A DNA stretch of 11,592 bases from CAYUFF01 sp964444075 (GTDB taxonomy: Archaea; Aenigmatarchaeota; Aenigmatarchaeia; CG10238-14; SCSR01): the NCBI GenBank assembly GCA_964444075.1, contig CAYUFF010000025.1, positions 1 through 11,592 of the forward strand, read 5' to 3'. Below, in pieces: positions 1-5,467 of this stretch. A program made the translations under genes and the position numbers. Under the pieces are notes generated by a model. That model saw only the letters and a program-made list of their open reading frames with translations, was not told where the DNA came from and did no database searches. Position 1 is the first letter of the stretch, and each line of letters opens with the position of its first letter.

Positions 1-23
1 TCGTTGCCACCGTTAATTTTATT

Positions 24-39
24 TGTCTCACGTGAGACA
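24..39. repeat. 16-bp perfect palindrome, copy 1 of TGT-N3-ACGT-N3-ACA motif
   Basis: TGTCTCACGTGAGACA is a perfect 16-base inverted repeat. A 15/16 copy lies at 1039-1054, and a third perfect palindrome with the same skeleton at 163-178. It could be an operator (a minus-strand AT-rich TATA-like stretch lies at about 11-23, just to its left, pointing off the window) or a short hairpin with an ACGT loop. Its regulator is unknown. Confidence 0.6.
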
Positions 40-146
40 CTTAAAGATTTCGGTGCTGAAAAACATAGTTTTCAGAATCTTCCATTCCAGTGCGATCTTC
101 TTGAAAAGAGAAAGGGCTCAGAGCCGTCTAAACTCTTCACGTTTGT

Positions 147-178
147 TGAAAAAAAGAGAAATGTTAGACGTCTAACAA
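147..178 (-). terminator. Palindrome copy 2 with T-rich tract, candidate vapBC terminator
   Basis: TGTTAGACGTCTAACA at 163-178 is a perfect 16-base palindrome, 21 bases past the vapC stop codon. Read on the minus strand it can fold as a 6-bp stem with an ACGT loop, and it is followed by a T-rich run (TTTCTCTTTTTTT, about 150-162). That arrangement fits a transcription terminator for the vapBC pair. It also shares the TGT-N3-ACGT-N3-ACA skeleton with the palindromes at 24-39 and 1039-1054, so a protein-binding site is an alternative. Confidence 0.4.
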
Positions 179-199
179 AAAACCTTTACAAACTTGCTT

Positions 200-658
200 C
201 TACAATTTCACAACTTCCAAAAAATCAACCCTCTCAAAATCCTCATCAAACGTAGCTATTTTTCTTATCCCATAATATTTGCAGGTAGCAGCTATAAGAG
301 CGTCGTTAGGAAGCAAGCGATACCTTTCAAGGATCTCTTCCAACAGCCCGATAATTTCTTCGTTGATGGTAAGGATAACCATGTTTTTCCTTATTTCTCT
401 CAACACTTTCAGCTTAGTGTTTATTATCTCAGCGTATTTACCTTGTGAAAAAAGTTCTTTTATTCGAAATATTTTTATTTTTGGAATTTCCATTTTCTCT
501 TCTTTGGCAATTATCAAAGTAACGATTTTGAACATGGTTTCTTCGATAACGTTCGGTGACGTGAACACGATGAAACGAGGGAATTTTTCTAAAGGCGAAG
601 TATAATTTTCCATGATTATTTTCAAAAGTACTGAAGTATCAACAAAAAGTTTTTCCAT
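200..658 (-). CDS. vapC: PIN-domain ribonuclease toxin, VapC family
   Basis: This 152-residue protein has the length and layout of a VapC toxin, a metal-dependent ribonuclease normally held inactive by its partner antitoxin. The PIN acidic residues are present: D7 in the N-terminal VDTS motif, E39/E40 in the region VIEE, D119 in PNDALIAA, and D138/D140 in TFDEDF near the C-terminus, so the active site looks intact. The start ATG (656-658) lies inside the 3' end of the upstream antitoxin gene (20-base overlap), with a GGTGA ribosome-binding sequence just before it, so the two are translationally coupled. The last 20 or so codons recur as a relic at 897-959, showing that a second vapC once lay next door. 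Family assignment is firm; the RNA target cannot be read from sequence. Confidence 0.9.
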   Translation of the reverse strand: MEKLFVDTSVLLKIIMENYTSPLEKFPRFIVFTSPNVIEETMFKIVTLIIAKEEKMEIPKIKIFRIKELFSQGKYAEIINTKLKVLREIRKNMVILTINEEIIGLLEEILERYRLLPNDALIAATCKYYGIRKIATFDEDFERVDFLEVVKL

Positions 659-857
659 AACTCACCAACTCCTCCTTAGTTAGCTCATATTTCTTAGTTT
701 TTTTCAGCATTCTCTTAAGCACTTCTACTTCTTTCGGAGAAAAAATGCCCTTTATTTCCCTTATTTCGAGTAGTAAAACTACTCCTTCCTGTGTGACAAA
801 CCTTTCCAAAGGCTTTATCACACCATCCTCATAAACAGCTTCTATTACTTGAGCCAT
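639..857 (-). CDS. vapB: DUF104/AF2212-like antitoxin, VapB partner
   Basis: This 72-residue protein begins MAQVIEAVYEDGVIKPLE, the typical opening of the DUF104 (AF2212-like) antitoxins that pair with PIN toxins in archaea. The first half would form the small beta-rich domain. The rest is lysine- and glutamate-rich and helical (EVEVLKRMLKKTKKYELTKEE), suited to wrapping the toxin. An in-frame ATG exists six bases upstream at 861-863, but the GGGTGG sequence at 864-869 abuts that codon and lies six bases before the ATG at 855-857, so the second start is preferred and matches family starts. The 3' end overlaps vapC by 20 bases. Its presumed role is to bind and silence the toxin; whether this family binds DNA itself is uncertain. 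Confidence 0.85.
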   Translation of the reverse strand: MAQVIEAVYEDGVIKPLERFVTQEGVVLLLEIREIKGIFSPKEVEVLKRMLKKTKKYELTKEELVSYGKTFC

Positions 858-863
858 ATGCAT

Positions 864-901
864 CCACCCGATAAAAAATTTACAAGTAAAGTATTTTTAA
901 A
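864..901 (-). promoter_or_regulatory. vapBC promoter: TATA box, small inverted repeat, Shine-Dalgarno
   Basis: On the minus strand a TATA-like TTTAAAAATAC lies at 891-901. TTTAC-TT-GTAAA (12 bases, 879-890) follows, then GGGTGG at 864-869, six bases before the preferred vapB start. The inverted repeat sits between the TATA box and the expected transcription start, where a repressor would block initiation, as expected for autoregulated toxin-antitoxin operons. The TATA box overlaps the stop codon of the vapC relic (897-959). Confidence 0.5.
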
Positions 902-959
902 CCTTCACAACTTCCAAAAAATCAACCCTCCCAAAATCCTCATCGAAAGTTGCAATTCA
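897..959 (-). pseudogene. C-terminal relic of a second vapC (PIN) gene
   Basis: The minus strand reads IATFDEDFGRVDFLEVVKV followed by TAA at 897-899, nearly identical to the vapC C-terminus IATFDEDFERVDFLEVVKL. Bases 904-956 match 207-259 at 48 of 53 positions, including 27 consecutive identical bases. Of the five differences, four fall at silent third codon positions and one changes E to G. The copies therefore diverged while both were coding, and this one decayed later. Upstream of the ATT codon the frame is broken by a TGA and no PIN sequence can be recognised. Confidence 0.8.
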
Positions 960-1038
960 AACATAGTTTCAAACAGAGAAAATTTCAAAGTAAGGCGACG
1001 CTCATCCAAAAACGTTTGCGTGCGAAGAATTGTAAGTC

Positions 1039-1054
1039 TGTCTCACGTGCGACA
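1039..1054. repeat. 16-bp near-palindrome, copy 3 of TGT-N3-ACGT-N3-ACA motif
   Basis: TGTCTCACGTGCGACA differs from the perfect palindrome at 24-39 by one base. On the minus strand it contains the last three codons and the stop of the DUF123 gene (TGT CGC ACG TGA), so half of it is coding. Fifteen of sixteen matching bases in a window of this size is not expected by chance. Together with 24-39 and 163-178 it brackets the vapBC locus. Confidence 0.55.
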
Positions 1055-1483
1055 AAGAAGAAGGTAGCGATAGCCTATCTCTTCTACCGTAGAAAGAGCT
1101 TTATCTAGACTTTTGAAAAAGTAAAGGTGCGACCTGCACTTGCAATCGCTTGCTCCGAACCCCTCGATACAGCCATCGGCCCGCTTTCCCACGAGTTCGC
1201 TTACCTTACACTCGAGCTTTCTTTCGCAAGGAAAGAGGAAAGCACACAGCAGCTCAGCATTCCCAGAAGAGAGCAAATAGTCTATGTGCCACCTCATCCT
1301 TTTCTCCCTTTTAAAATGCCTCCCCACTCTTTTCAAAAGGTTGTTCATCGCGGAGCCGACGTAGAGATAAAAGCCTTTCTTAACCTCGAGCCTCCCGAGC
1401 TTTCCCACCACGATTTCTCCATCCTTTTTCAACTTCACGAGCAGCAAATAAAAACCCTTCACAATCTTCAAGTTGACTTTCAC
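1043..1483 (-). CDS. DUF123 family protein, GIY-YIG-like nuclease fold
   Basis: This 146-residue protein matches the archaeal DUF123 family, which is related to GIY-YIG endonucleases. The N-terminal part carries KGFYLLLVKL and, at about residues 36-46, KGFYLYVGSA, the equivalent of the paired aromatic GIY and YIG elements. These are followed by a basic segment (LLKRVGRHFKREKRMRWHIDYLL) with the conserved Arg and His. Several cysteines lie in the second half (CERKLEC, CIEGFGASDCKC) and could bind metal. The start is a GTG at 1481-1483; a second GTG at 1460-1462 is possible. Substrate and reaction are not established for this family; a role on structured nucleic acid is inferred. It diverges from the zinc-ribbon gene at 1563 across 79 bases. 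Its stop codon lies inside the palindrome at 1039-1054. Confidence 0.8.
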   Translation of the reverse strand: MKVNLKIVKGFYLLLVKLKKDGEIVVGKLGRLEVKKGFYLYVGSAMNNLLKRVGRHFKREKRMRWHIDYLLSSGNAELLCAFLFPCERKLECKVSELVGKRADGCIEGFGASDCKCRSHLYFFKSLDKALSTVEEIGYRYLLLCRT

Positions 1484-1562
1484 GCTTAAGTTTTTTACTG
1501 GAAACCCACTCTCTTCCGAAAGTGCCTTATTGTTCCTAACGAAATTTTTCTTGGTGAAGAAG

Positions 1563-1754
1563 ATGAAATGTATAAGATGTCGCTCGGTGGAATTGGTAAG
1601 GTTCGTGGATATGGAAGGAAACAGAAGGATATTCTGTAGGAGATGTCACCTCAACATACCCGAGGATGCCTTTTTTAGGATAGGCCTTCAAAAAACGCTC
1701 AACGAGTTCAGACAAGACTCTTATTATAGGTACTTCTCTTGGTTGAGAGCATGA
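1563..1754 (+). CDS. Small zinc-ribbon protein of unknown function
   Basis: This 63-residue protein starts MKCIRCRSVELVRFVDMEGNR and has two CxxC knuckles, C3/C6 and C25/C28, the spacing of a single zinc ribbon. A helical, aromatic-rich tail (LNEFRQDSYYRYFSWLRA) follows. The ATG at 1563 is chosen over upstream in-frame codons because GGTGA at 1553-1557 is a well-spaced ribosome-binding site and the protein then begins directly at the first knuckle, as in many archaeal one-ribbon proteins. Its stop overlaps the start of the next small gene in an ATGA, so the two are coupled. I do not recognise a specific family. A nucleic-acid or protein-interaction role is only a guess from the fold. Confidence 0.7.
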   Translation: MKCIRCRSVELVRFVDMEGNRRIFCRRCHLNIPEDAFFRIGLQKTLNEFRQDSYYRYFSWLRA

Positions 1755-1915
1755 AGGAAGTAAGCAAAGTCGTGATCTCGTTGCTTGAGGATAAGGATTC
1801 CCTGAAGTACAGAGTAAACATAATCTCGAAAAACAAGGTGATTGGCTGGCTGAAGCCCGTCGAAGAAGCGAAACTCAAGAAATTTAGCCTTGCGGGAGGA
1901 ATCCAAGACCTTTAA
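1751..1915 (+). CDS. Small 54-residue protein of unknown function
   Basis: This short gene starts at the ATG in the ATGA that ends the zinc-ribbon gene and runs 54 codons to TAA at 1913-1915. The product is MKEVSKVVISLLEDKDSLKY, then RVNIISKNKVIGWLKPVEEA, then KLKKFSLAGGIQDL: a balanced, charged composition with alternating hydrophobic residues, resembling a real folded mini-protein. Coupling to the preceding gene and codon choice like its neighbours support it. Its last 32 bases overlap the 3' end of convergent rtcA (1884-1915). I do not recognise the family. The competing minus-strand reading frame through this stretch has no start signal and looks like a shadow. Confidence 0.6.
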   Translation: MKEVSKVVISLLEDKDSLKYRVNIISKNKVIGWLKPVEEAKLKKFSLAGGIQDL

Positions 1916-2930
1916 CGGAAACTCTTACTAGCTCGCCTTCTAACCTTTCCACCTGAAATTCTACGCCGAGTATTTTCTCTATAACCTCTATGTTTGTCTT
2001 ACAGTGGTCTGTGAACTTTTCGATGACAACTTCCGACTTACCATCGGCGAGTGCAAGAAAGACTAGGATCTGGTCGGCCATGTACTTGTCTAGAGCAGCA
2101 CCAGAGTTTAGCGATTCCCATAGCTCCTTTGCTGCTTCTTCACCAACAACCTCGGCTCTCACACCCTTTCTCCCTATGCTATCCCCACCTAGGATACTTT
2201 GCTCACAAACAGCCCAAACTGTTATCGAGCTACCGGGACATGGACTTTCGACGCACTCGTTTTCGATTTCAACATCCCCAAAACCTTTCTCCAAGAGAAA
2301 AGCTTTGGCCGAGCCGCTTTGCCTCCTAGCGACGTGTTCTGGCAATGAGCCAGCGACAGAAATCCCCTCGACCTTCCTTACCCCACCCCTTTTTGTCAGC
2401 GTAACGGCCTTCAACCCCTCTACAGGATGGACCCTTATTTTAACTCTCGCTCCGCCTTTGGGATAGAAGCCCTCCCTCAACACTTGGATATCAGCCTTGT
2501 AGCCCATCCTTTCAACGTTCTTCAGAAAAACGTGCTTTACGTAATGTATGGTCGGGCTCCAAGAGGATGCCGTAGAACCACCCTCGACTTCTATCACGGT
2601 CTCTCTTTCTGAAAAGGCTGCGGGAAGTTGCAAAGATTGAAAAAGCAACCCGATGGAACCGGCGGTACCAATCCTTACCTTAATATCACCGCCTCTCAGC
2701 CTGCCTGGAATGAACTCCAACTCGGTCGAACCCAGCTTCGCTCCTCTTATCTTCGCGTCGCAAAGCTTCCCTACAGCGAGCACACCTTCGAGATGCTGAG
2801 TTTTTAATCCGGGTGGCTTTCTTGCGCCCCTGATGTTGACAACCCTTATCGGCTTTCCTGTGATCGCGGACAACCCTATGGCAGTCCTCAACACCTGACC
2901 CCCAGCTTCCTTTCCGTCGATGGTTATCAC
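1884..2930 (-). CDS. rtcA: RNA 3'-terminal phosphate cyclase
   Basis: This full-length 348-residue RtcA uses ATP to convert an RNA 3'-phosphate to a 2',3'-cyclic phosphate through a covalent enzyme-AMP intermediate. It opens ITIDGKEAGGQVLRTAIGLS, has the family block IRGARKPPGLKTQHLEGV, the glycine-rich GSIGLLFQSLQLP, and the EGGSTASSWSP and FYPKGGARVKI segments. The adenylated histidine is in DHCKTNIEVIEK at H309, the same number as in E. coli. The start is GTG at 2928-2930, overlapping the TGA of the upstream winged-helix gene in a GTGA with GGTGGG six bases before it, so rtcA is the second gene of a coupled two-gene unit. Its 3' end overlaps the convergent 54-codon gene by 32 bases. It presumably acts in RNA repair or processing in the cytoplasm; no ligase rtcB is visible here. 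Confidence 0.95.
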   Translation of the reverse strand: MITIDGKEAGGQVLRTAIGLSAITGKPIRVVNIRGARKPPGLKTQHLEGVLAVGKLCDAKIRGAKLGSTELEFIPGRLRGGDIKVRIGTAGSIGLLFQSLQLPAAFSERETVIEVEGGSTASSWSPTIHYVKHVFLKNVERMGYKADIQVLREGFYPKGGARVKIRVHPVEGLKAVTLTKRGGVRKVEGISVAGSLPEHVARRQSGSAKAFLLEKGFGDVEIENECVESPCPGSSITVWAVCEQSILGGDSIGRKGVRAEVVGEEAAKELWESLNSGAALDKYMADQILVFLALADGKSEVVIEKFTDHCKTNIEVIEKILGVEFQVERLEGELVRVSVKGLGFLPQG

Positions 2931-3388
2931 TTTCCCACCATCACCTTACTCAACCTTTCGTTGAGTACTATTAAATTGGTTTTCCCGCGAGCTCTCTTCT
3001 CCACTATACCTTTGCTCCTCAGTTTTTCGGCCGTTCGCCACGCTCTCACTTTTCCCAACATCCTCGACAGCCTGGCCTGCGTCACCACACCTCTTTCCCT
3101 AATCAGTTCCTCCAGAACTTTCCTCTCGTCGCTCTCCAAGAATTCCAAGAAGAGTTTCAGCATTTCTTCCTTTTCGGCCTTACCCTTCTCTATCCTTCCG
3201 ATCATGAAGTAGTAGACCAGCGAGCCGACGAAAACACCCAGCGAAGCGAAGGTAGGAACGAGGACGGGAATCGGTATGGGGCAGATTCCGTAGGTGTAGA
3301 GTTGGAACTGCAAGTAGAGCGAGACCAAGGATACTGTGAACAAGAATCCTGCTATCAATACCGTGGTTACCATGAGTTTTTTCAGCAT
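2927..3388 (-). CDS. Membrane-anchored winged-helix regulator, COG2512-like
   Basis: This 153-residue protein has two membrane segments (about residues 7-27 and 43-64) joined by a short loop (QLYTYGICPIPIP), then a charged linker (EKGKAEKEE) and a C-terminal winged helix-turn-helix (about 80-150: DERKVLEELIRERGVVTQAR through EKRARGKTNLIVL). The positive N-terminus (MLKK) predicts N-in topology, with the loop outside and the DNA-binding domain in the cytoplasm. The only cysteine, C36, sits in the external loop. The layout fits archaeal predicted membrane-associated transcriptional regulators (COG2512). The ATG at 3386-3388 is preferred over a TTG six bases upstream because it lies about 25 bases from the central TATA palindrome, which would make a leaderless mRNA. 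It overlaps rtcA by four bases and diverges from a thiol-relay gene; control of both units is inferred. Confidence 0.75.
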   Translation of the reverse strand: MLKKLMVTTVLIAGFLFTVSLVSLYLQFQLYTYGICPIPIPVLVPTFASLGVFVGSLVYYFMIGRIEKGKAEKEEMLKLFLEFLESDERKVLEELIRERGVVTQARLSRMLGKVRAWRTAEKLRSKGIVEKRARGKTNLIVLNERLSKVMVGK

Positions 3389-3395
3389 ATTCAAG

Positions 3396-3412
3396 GTTTC
3401 AAATTTTGAAAC
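3396..3412. promoter_or_regulatory. Operator-like inverted repeat 1 in the divergent promoter
   Basis: GTTTCAAATTTTGAAAC is a perfect inverted repeat of 8-base arms around one central base. It lies between the central TATA palindrome (3412-3423) and the start codon of the minus-strand winged-helix gene, where bound protein would block leftward initiation. The half-site GTTTCA is shared with the repeat at 3428-3440. Confidence 0.55.
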
Positions 3413-3423
3413 TTAAATTTAAG
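3412..3423. promoter_or_regulatory. Shared bidirectional TATA element
   Basis: CTTAAATTTAAG is a perfect 12-base palindrome and reads as a TATA-like element on both strands. It lies about 25 bases from the ATG of the minus gene (3388) and about 27 from the ATG of the plus gene (3449), the usual distance from an archaeal TATA box to the transcription start, so both transcripts would be almost leaderless. This spacing is the main reason for choosing those two start codons over the nearby TTG codons. Confidence 0.5.
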
Positions 3424-3427
3424 TATA

Positions 3428-3440
3428 GTTTCATTGAAAT
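3428..3440. promoter_or_regulatory. Operator-like inverted repeat 2 in the divergent promoter
   Basis: GTTTCATTGAAAT contains TTTCA-T-TGAAA, a 5-base-arm repeat with the same half-site as 3396-3412 but tighter spacing. It lies between the TATA palindrome and the plus-strand start codon at 3449, mirroring repeat 1 on the other side. Confidence 0.45.
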
Positions 3441-3448
3441 TTTTCTTC

Positions 3449-5053
3449 ATGAAAACGTGGAAAAGGCTTCCTATACCAAAAGGTTTTGTGCTTGTAGCCG
3501 TAATTTTCCTGCAGGTTTTGCTAGCCGTGGTTGCCCAAGCATCTAACTCCCAGCCTCCAGAAAGTTTCGTATGTATAGTATACTTTACTTACACGCATTG
3601 CCCAAACTGTAAGGTTACGGACCCGATAGTCTTGGGTGAGTGGTTCAAGGAAAAGGATAACTTGGTAATCGTCGAGTACATGTTCGAAAGCTGGGACGAC
3701 CCAAATGCCAAGCTTCTCGGAGAGTACGCTAACAAATACGGAAGCTTCGCCGCTGTTCCTCAGGTTTTCGTCAGCGAGGAAGAGATTGCCCTGGGAAGGT
3801 TGGACGTACCGAAGCTGATAGGAAAGCTCAAAGCACTCAAGGAGAACGAGTGTTTACTCCTAGAAGACAGCGTGCCCTTTCAAGAGATGGACCTGAATTC
3901 GGTCGAAGGAGAACCCTTGAAAGTATGGTCCAACGGAAGGCTTCTCGTAAGGCTGAAGAAGCATTCTAACGTTTCTTCTGAATTCTTGAGAGAGCTACTT
4001 TTCACGAATAACCTAACGCGACTCATCCAATCATCACCCTACCCGATAAAGTTCATCGAACCAAAGCCCGCTCCAATCGCCTTCGGAGAAATTCATTTCA
4101 AAAACGCCATACTCATAGGAGATTCTTGGGTATTGAAGTTCAACCAAACAATCTCAGCAGAGGTTAGGGAGAACCGAACAACCCTTCAACAAAACGTTAC
4201 AAAAAACGAAACTACAATCGAGGTCGAGCTACCGCTCTTGGGGAAGGTTAGCGCTGAAAATCTCTCGTTGCCTTTGCTAACCGTCTTGATAGCAGGTGCC
4301 GACGGCTTCAACCCGTGCGCGTTCTTCATCCTCACCTTTCTCCTGAGCACAGTCCTGCTAGTAAGGTCCAGGAAGAGGATCGTAATCGTTGGCGCGATTT
4401 TCGTTTTCTTCTCCGGGCTTATCTATTTCCTCTTCATGGCCGCTTGGCTCAACGTTTTCATGTTCGCGAGCCAGCTGAAAATCCTAACCATCGTCGCGGG
4501 ATGCATAGCTCTCTTCGCGGGTATCGTTAACGTCAAAGACTACTTCTTCTTCAAGAAGGGAATTTCCCTCACACTCCCGACCAGCCACAAGCTTTCCTTC
4601 ATGGAGAAAGTCGAAAGCCTTGCGAGACTCGAATCCCTCTTTCCGCTCGTGGTAGCGACTTCCATCCTAGCGATAACGGTAAACATGTACGAGCTACTCT
4701 GCACGGTAGGCTTTCCCATAGTGTACATCAGAATCCTGACCCTTCACAACTTACCCACGTTCCAGTACTATCTTTACCTGATATTTTACAACGTGGTATA
4801 CGTGGTTCCACTGGCTTGCATCGTCACCATCTTCGCTTTAACGTTGGGTGAAAGAAGGTTTACTGAGAGTGGAGTAAGAAAGCTGAAGTTGATCTCTGGT
4901 TACATGATTTCCCTTTTGGGCGTTGCGCTACTCTTCAAGCCGCACCTCTTGGAGAACGTTGTCACGACCTTCGGACTTTTGGCCCTAGCGTTGGGGATGG
5001 GCGGGGCAACTTTCTTGCTTCATAAGCTTTTAAGGGGCAAGGCTAAATTTTAA
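3449..5053 (+). CDS. Secreted thioredoxin-like domain fused to CcdA/DsbD-like membrane domain
   Basis: This 534-residue protein has a signal peptide or membrane anchor (residues 12-31, ending AQA), then a thioredoxin/glutaredoxin-like domain whose redox motif is CPNC at C51-C54 (THCPNCK). A beta-rich linker domain (about 125-270) carries seven N-X-S/T sequons. Six or so membrane helices follow from about residue 276. The membrane part has the CcdA/DsbD signature: a GADGFNPCAFF motif with C290 and, in a later helix, NMYELLCTVGFP with C418, the cysteine pair that passes electrons across the membrane. It would move reducing equivalents from cytoplasmic thioredoxin (next gene, three bases downstream) to its outer CPNC domain and on to exported disulfide proteins. 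The ATG at 3449 is preferred to the upstream TTG at 3434 because of the TATA spacing and a normal signal sequence. It is not a textbook DsbD: the domain order is Trx first, then membrane. The external substrate is unknown. Confidence 0.85.
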   Translation: MKTWKRLPIPKGFVLVAVIFLQVLLAVVAQASNSQPPESFVCIVYFTYTHCPNCKVTDPIVLGEWFKEKDNLVIVEYMFESWDDPNAKLLGEYANKYGSFAAVPQVFVSEEEIALGRLDVPKLIGKLKALKENECLLLEDSVPFQEMDLNSVEGEPLKVWSNGRLLVRLKKHSNVSSEFLRELLFTNNLTRLIQSSPYPIKFIEPKPAPIAFGEIHFKNAILIGDSWVLKFNQTISAEVRENRTTLQQNVTKNETTIEVELPLLGKVSAENLSLPLLTVLIAGADGFNPCAFFILTFLLSTVLLVRSRKRIVIVGAIFVFFSGLIYFLFMAAWLNVFMFASQLKILTIVAGCIALFAGIVNVKDYFFFKKGISLTLPTSHKLSFMEKVESLARLESLFPLVVATSILAITVNMYELLCTVGFPIVYIRILTLHNLPTFQYYLYLIFYNVVYVVPLACIVTIFALTLGERRFTESGVRKLKLISGYMISLLGVALLFKPHLLENVVTTFGLLALALGMGGATFLLHKLLRGKAKF

Positions 5054-5056
5054 AGG

Positions 5057-5461
5057 ATGGCCGATGAGATAGAAGAGATTAAGAGGAGGAAGTTGAAGGA
5101 GCTCGTCGAAAGAATGAAATTAGCGGAGAGGAATATCCTGGAAGTTTCAGACGAAGATTTCGATGAGAACGTGGTGGAACTTTCCAAAAAGATTCCCGTG
5201 CTCGTAGACTTCTGGGCGGAGTGGTGCCTTCCCTGCAAGCTGCTCGCACCCCTGCTGGAAGAGGTCGTCCGAGAGTTCAAAGGAAAGGTCGTTTTAGCTA
5301 AGGCGAACGTGGACGATTGTCGAAAAAAAGCGCTGGAATACGGGGTGGCGAGCATCCCCAACGTGAAGCTGTTCAAAGGAGGGAAGGTGGTAGCCGAGTT
5401 CGTGGGCTTGAGGCCGAAGGGTTTTGTGGAAGAGTGGTTGAGAAAGAGCTTGGAAGAGTGA
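5057..5461 (+). CDS. trxA: Thioredoxin, cytoplasmic, with helical N-terminal extension
   Basis: This 134-residue thioredoxin has a charged helical extension of about 28 residues before the domain and no signal peptide, so it is cytoplasmic. The active site is W56-C57-L58-P59-C60, a Leu variant of the usual WCGPC. The cis-proline is P101 in ASIPNVKLF, the buried aspartate region is VLVDFWAEW, and the fold continues to a C-terminal helix ending KSLEE. An extra cysteine, C88, sits in DDCRKKA. It begins three bases after the stop of the CcdA/DsbD-like gene, so the two form one transcript; this makes it the likely electron donor to the membrane cysteines C290/C418. It converges on the DUF371 gene with a 6-base gap. 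The gene symbol is used in the general sense; several thioredoxins may exist in the genome. Confidence 0.93.
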   Translation: MADEIEEIKRRKLKELVERMKLAERNILEVSDEDFDENVVELSKKIPVLVDFWAEWCLPCKLLAPLLEEVVREFKGKVVLAKANVDDCRKKALEYGVASIPNVKLFKGGKVVAEFVGLRPKGFVEEWLRKSLEE

Positions 5462-5467
5462 AACACG

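Noticed and set aside
56..75. CTGAAAA-N6-TTTTCAG hairpin
   Set aside because: A 7-bp AT-rich stem is not rare, and nothing links it to a gene end or promoter in the window.
4..448. Plus-strand open frames over vapC and its 3' flank
   Set aside because: They are antisense to a clear PIN gene and their translations show no domain or plausible start signal.
1724..1906. Minus-strand open frame of 60 codons opposite the 54-residue gene
   Set aside because: No ribosome-binding site, no family resemblance, and it lies opposite a better supported coupled plus-strand gene.
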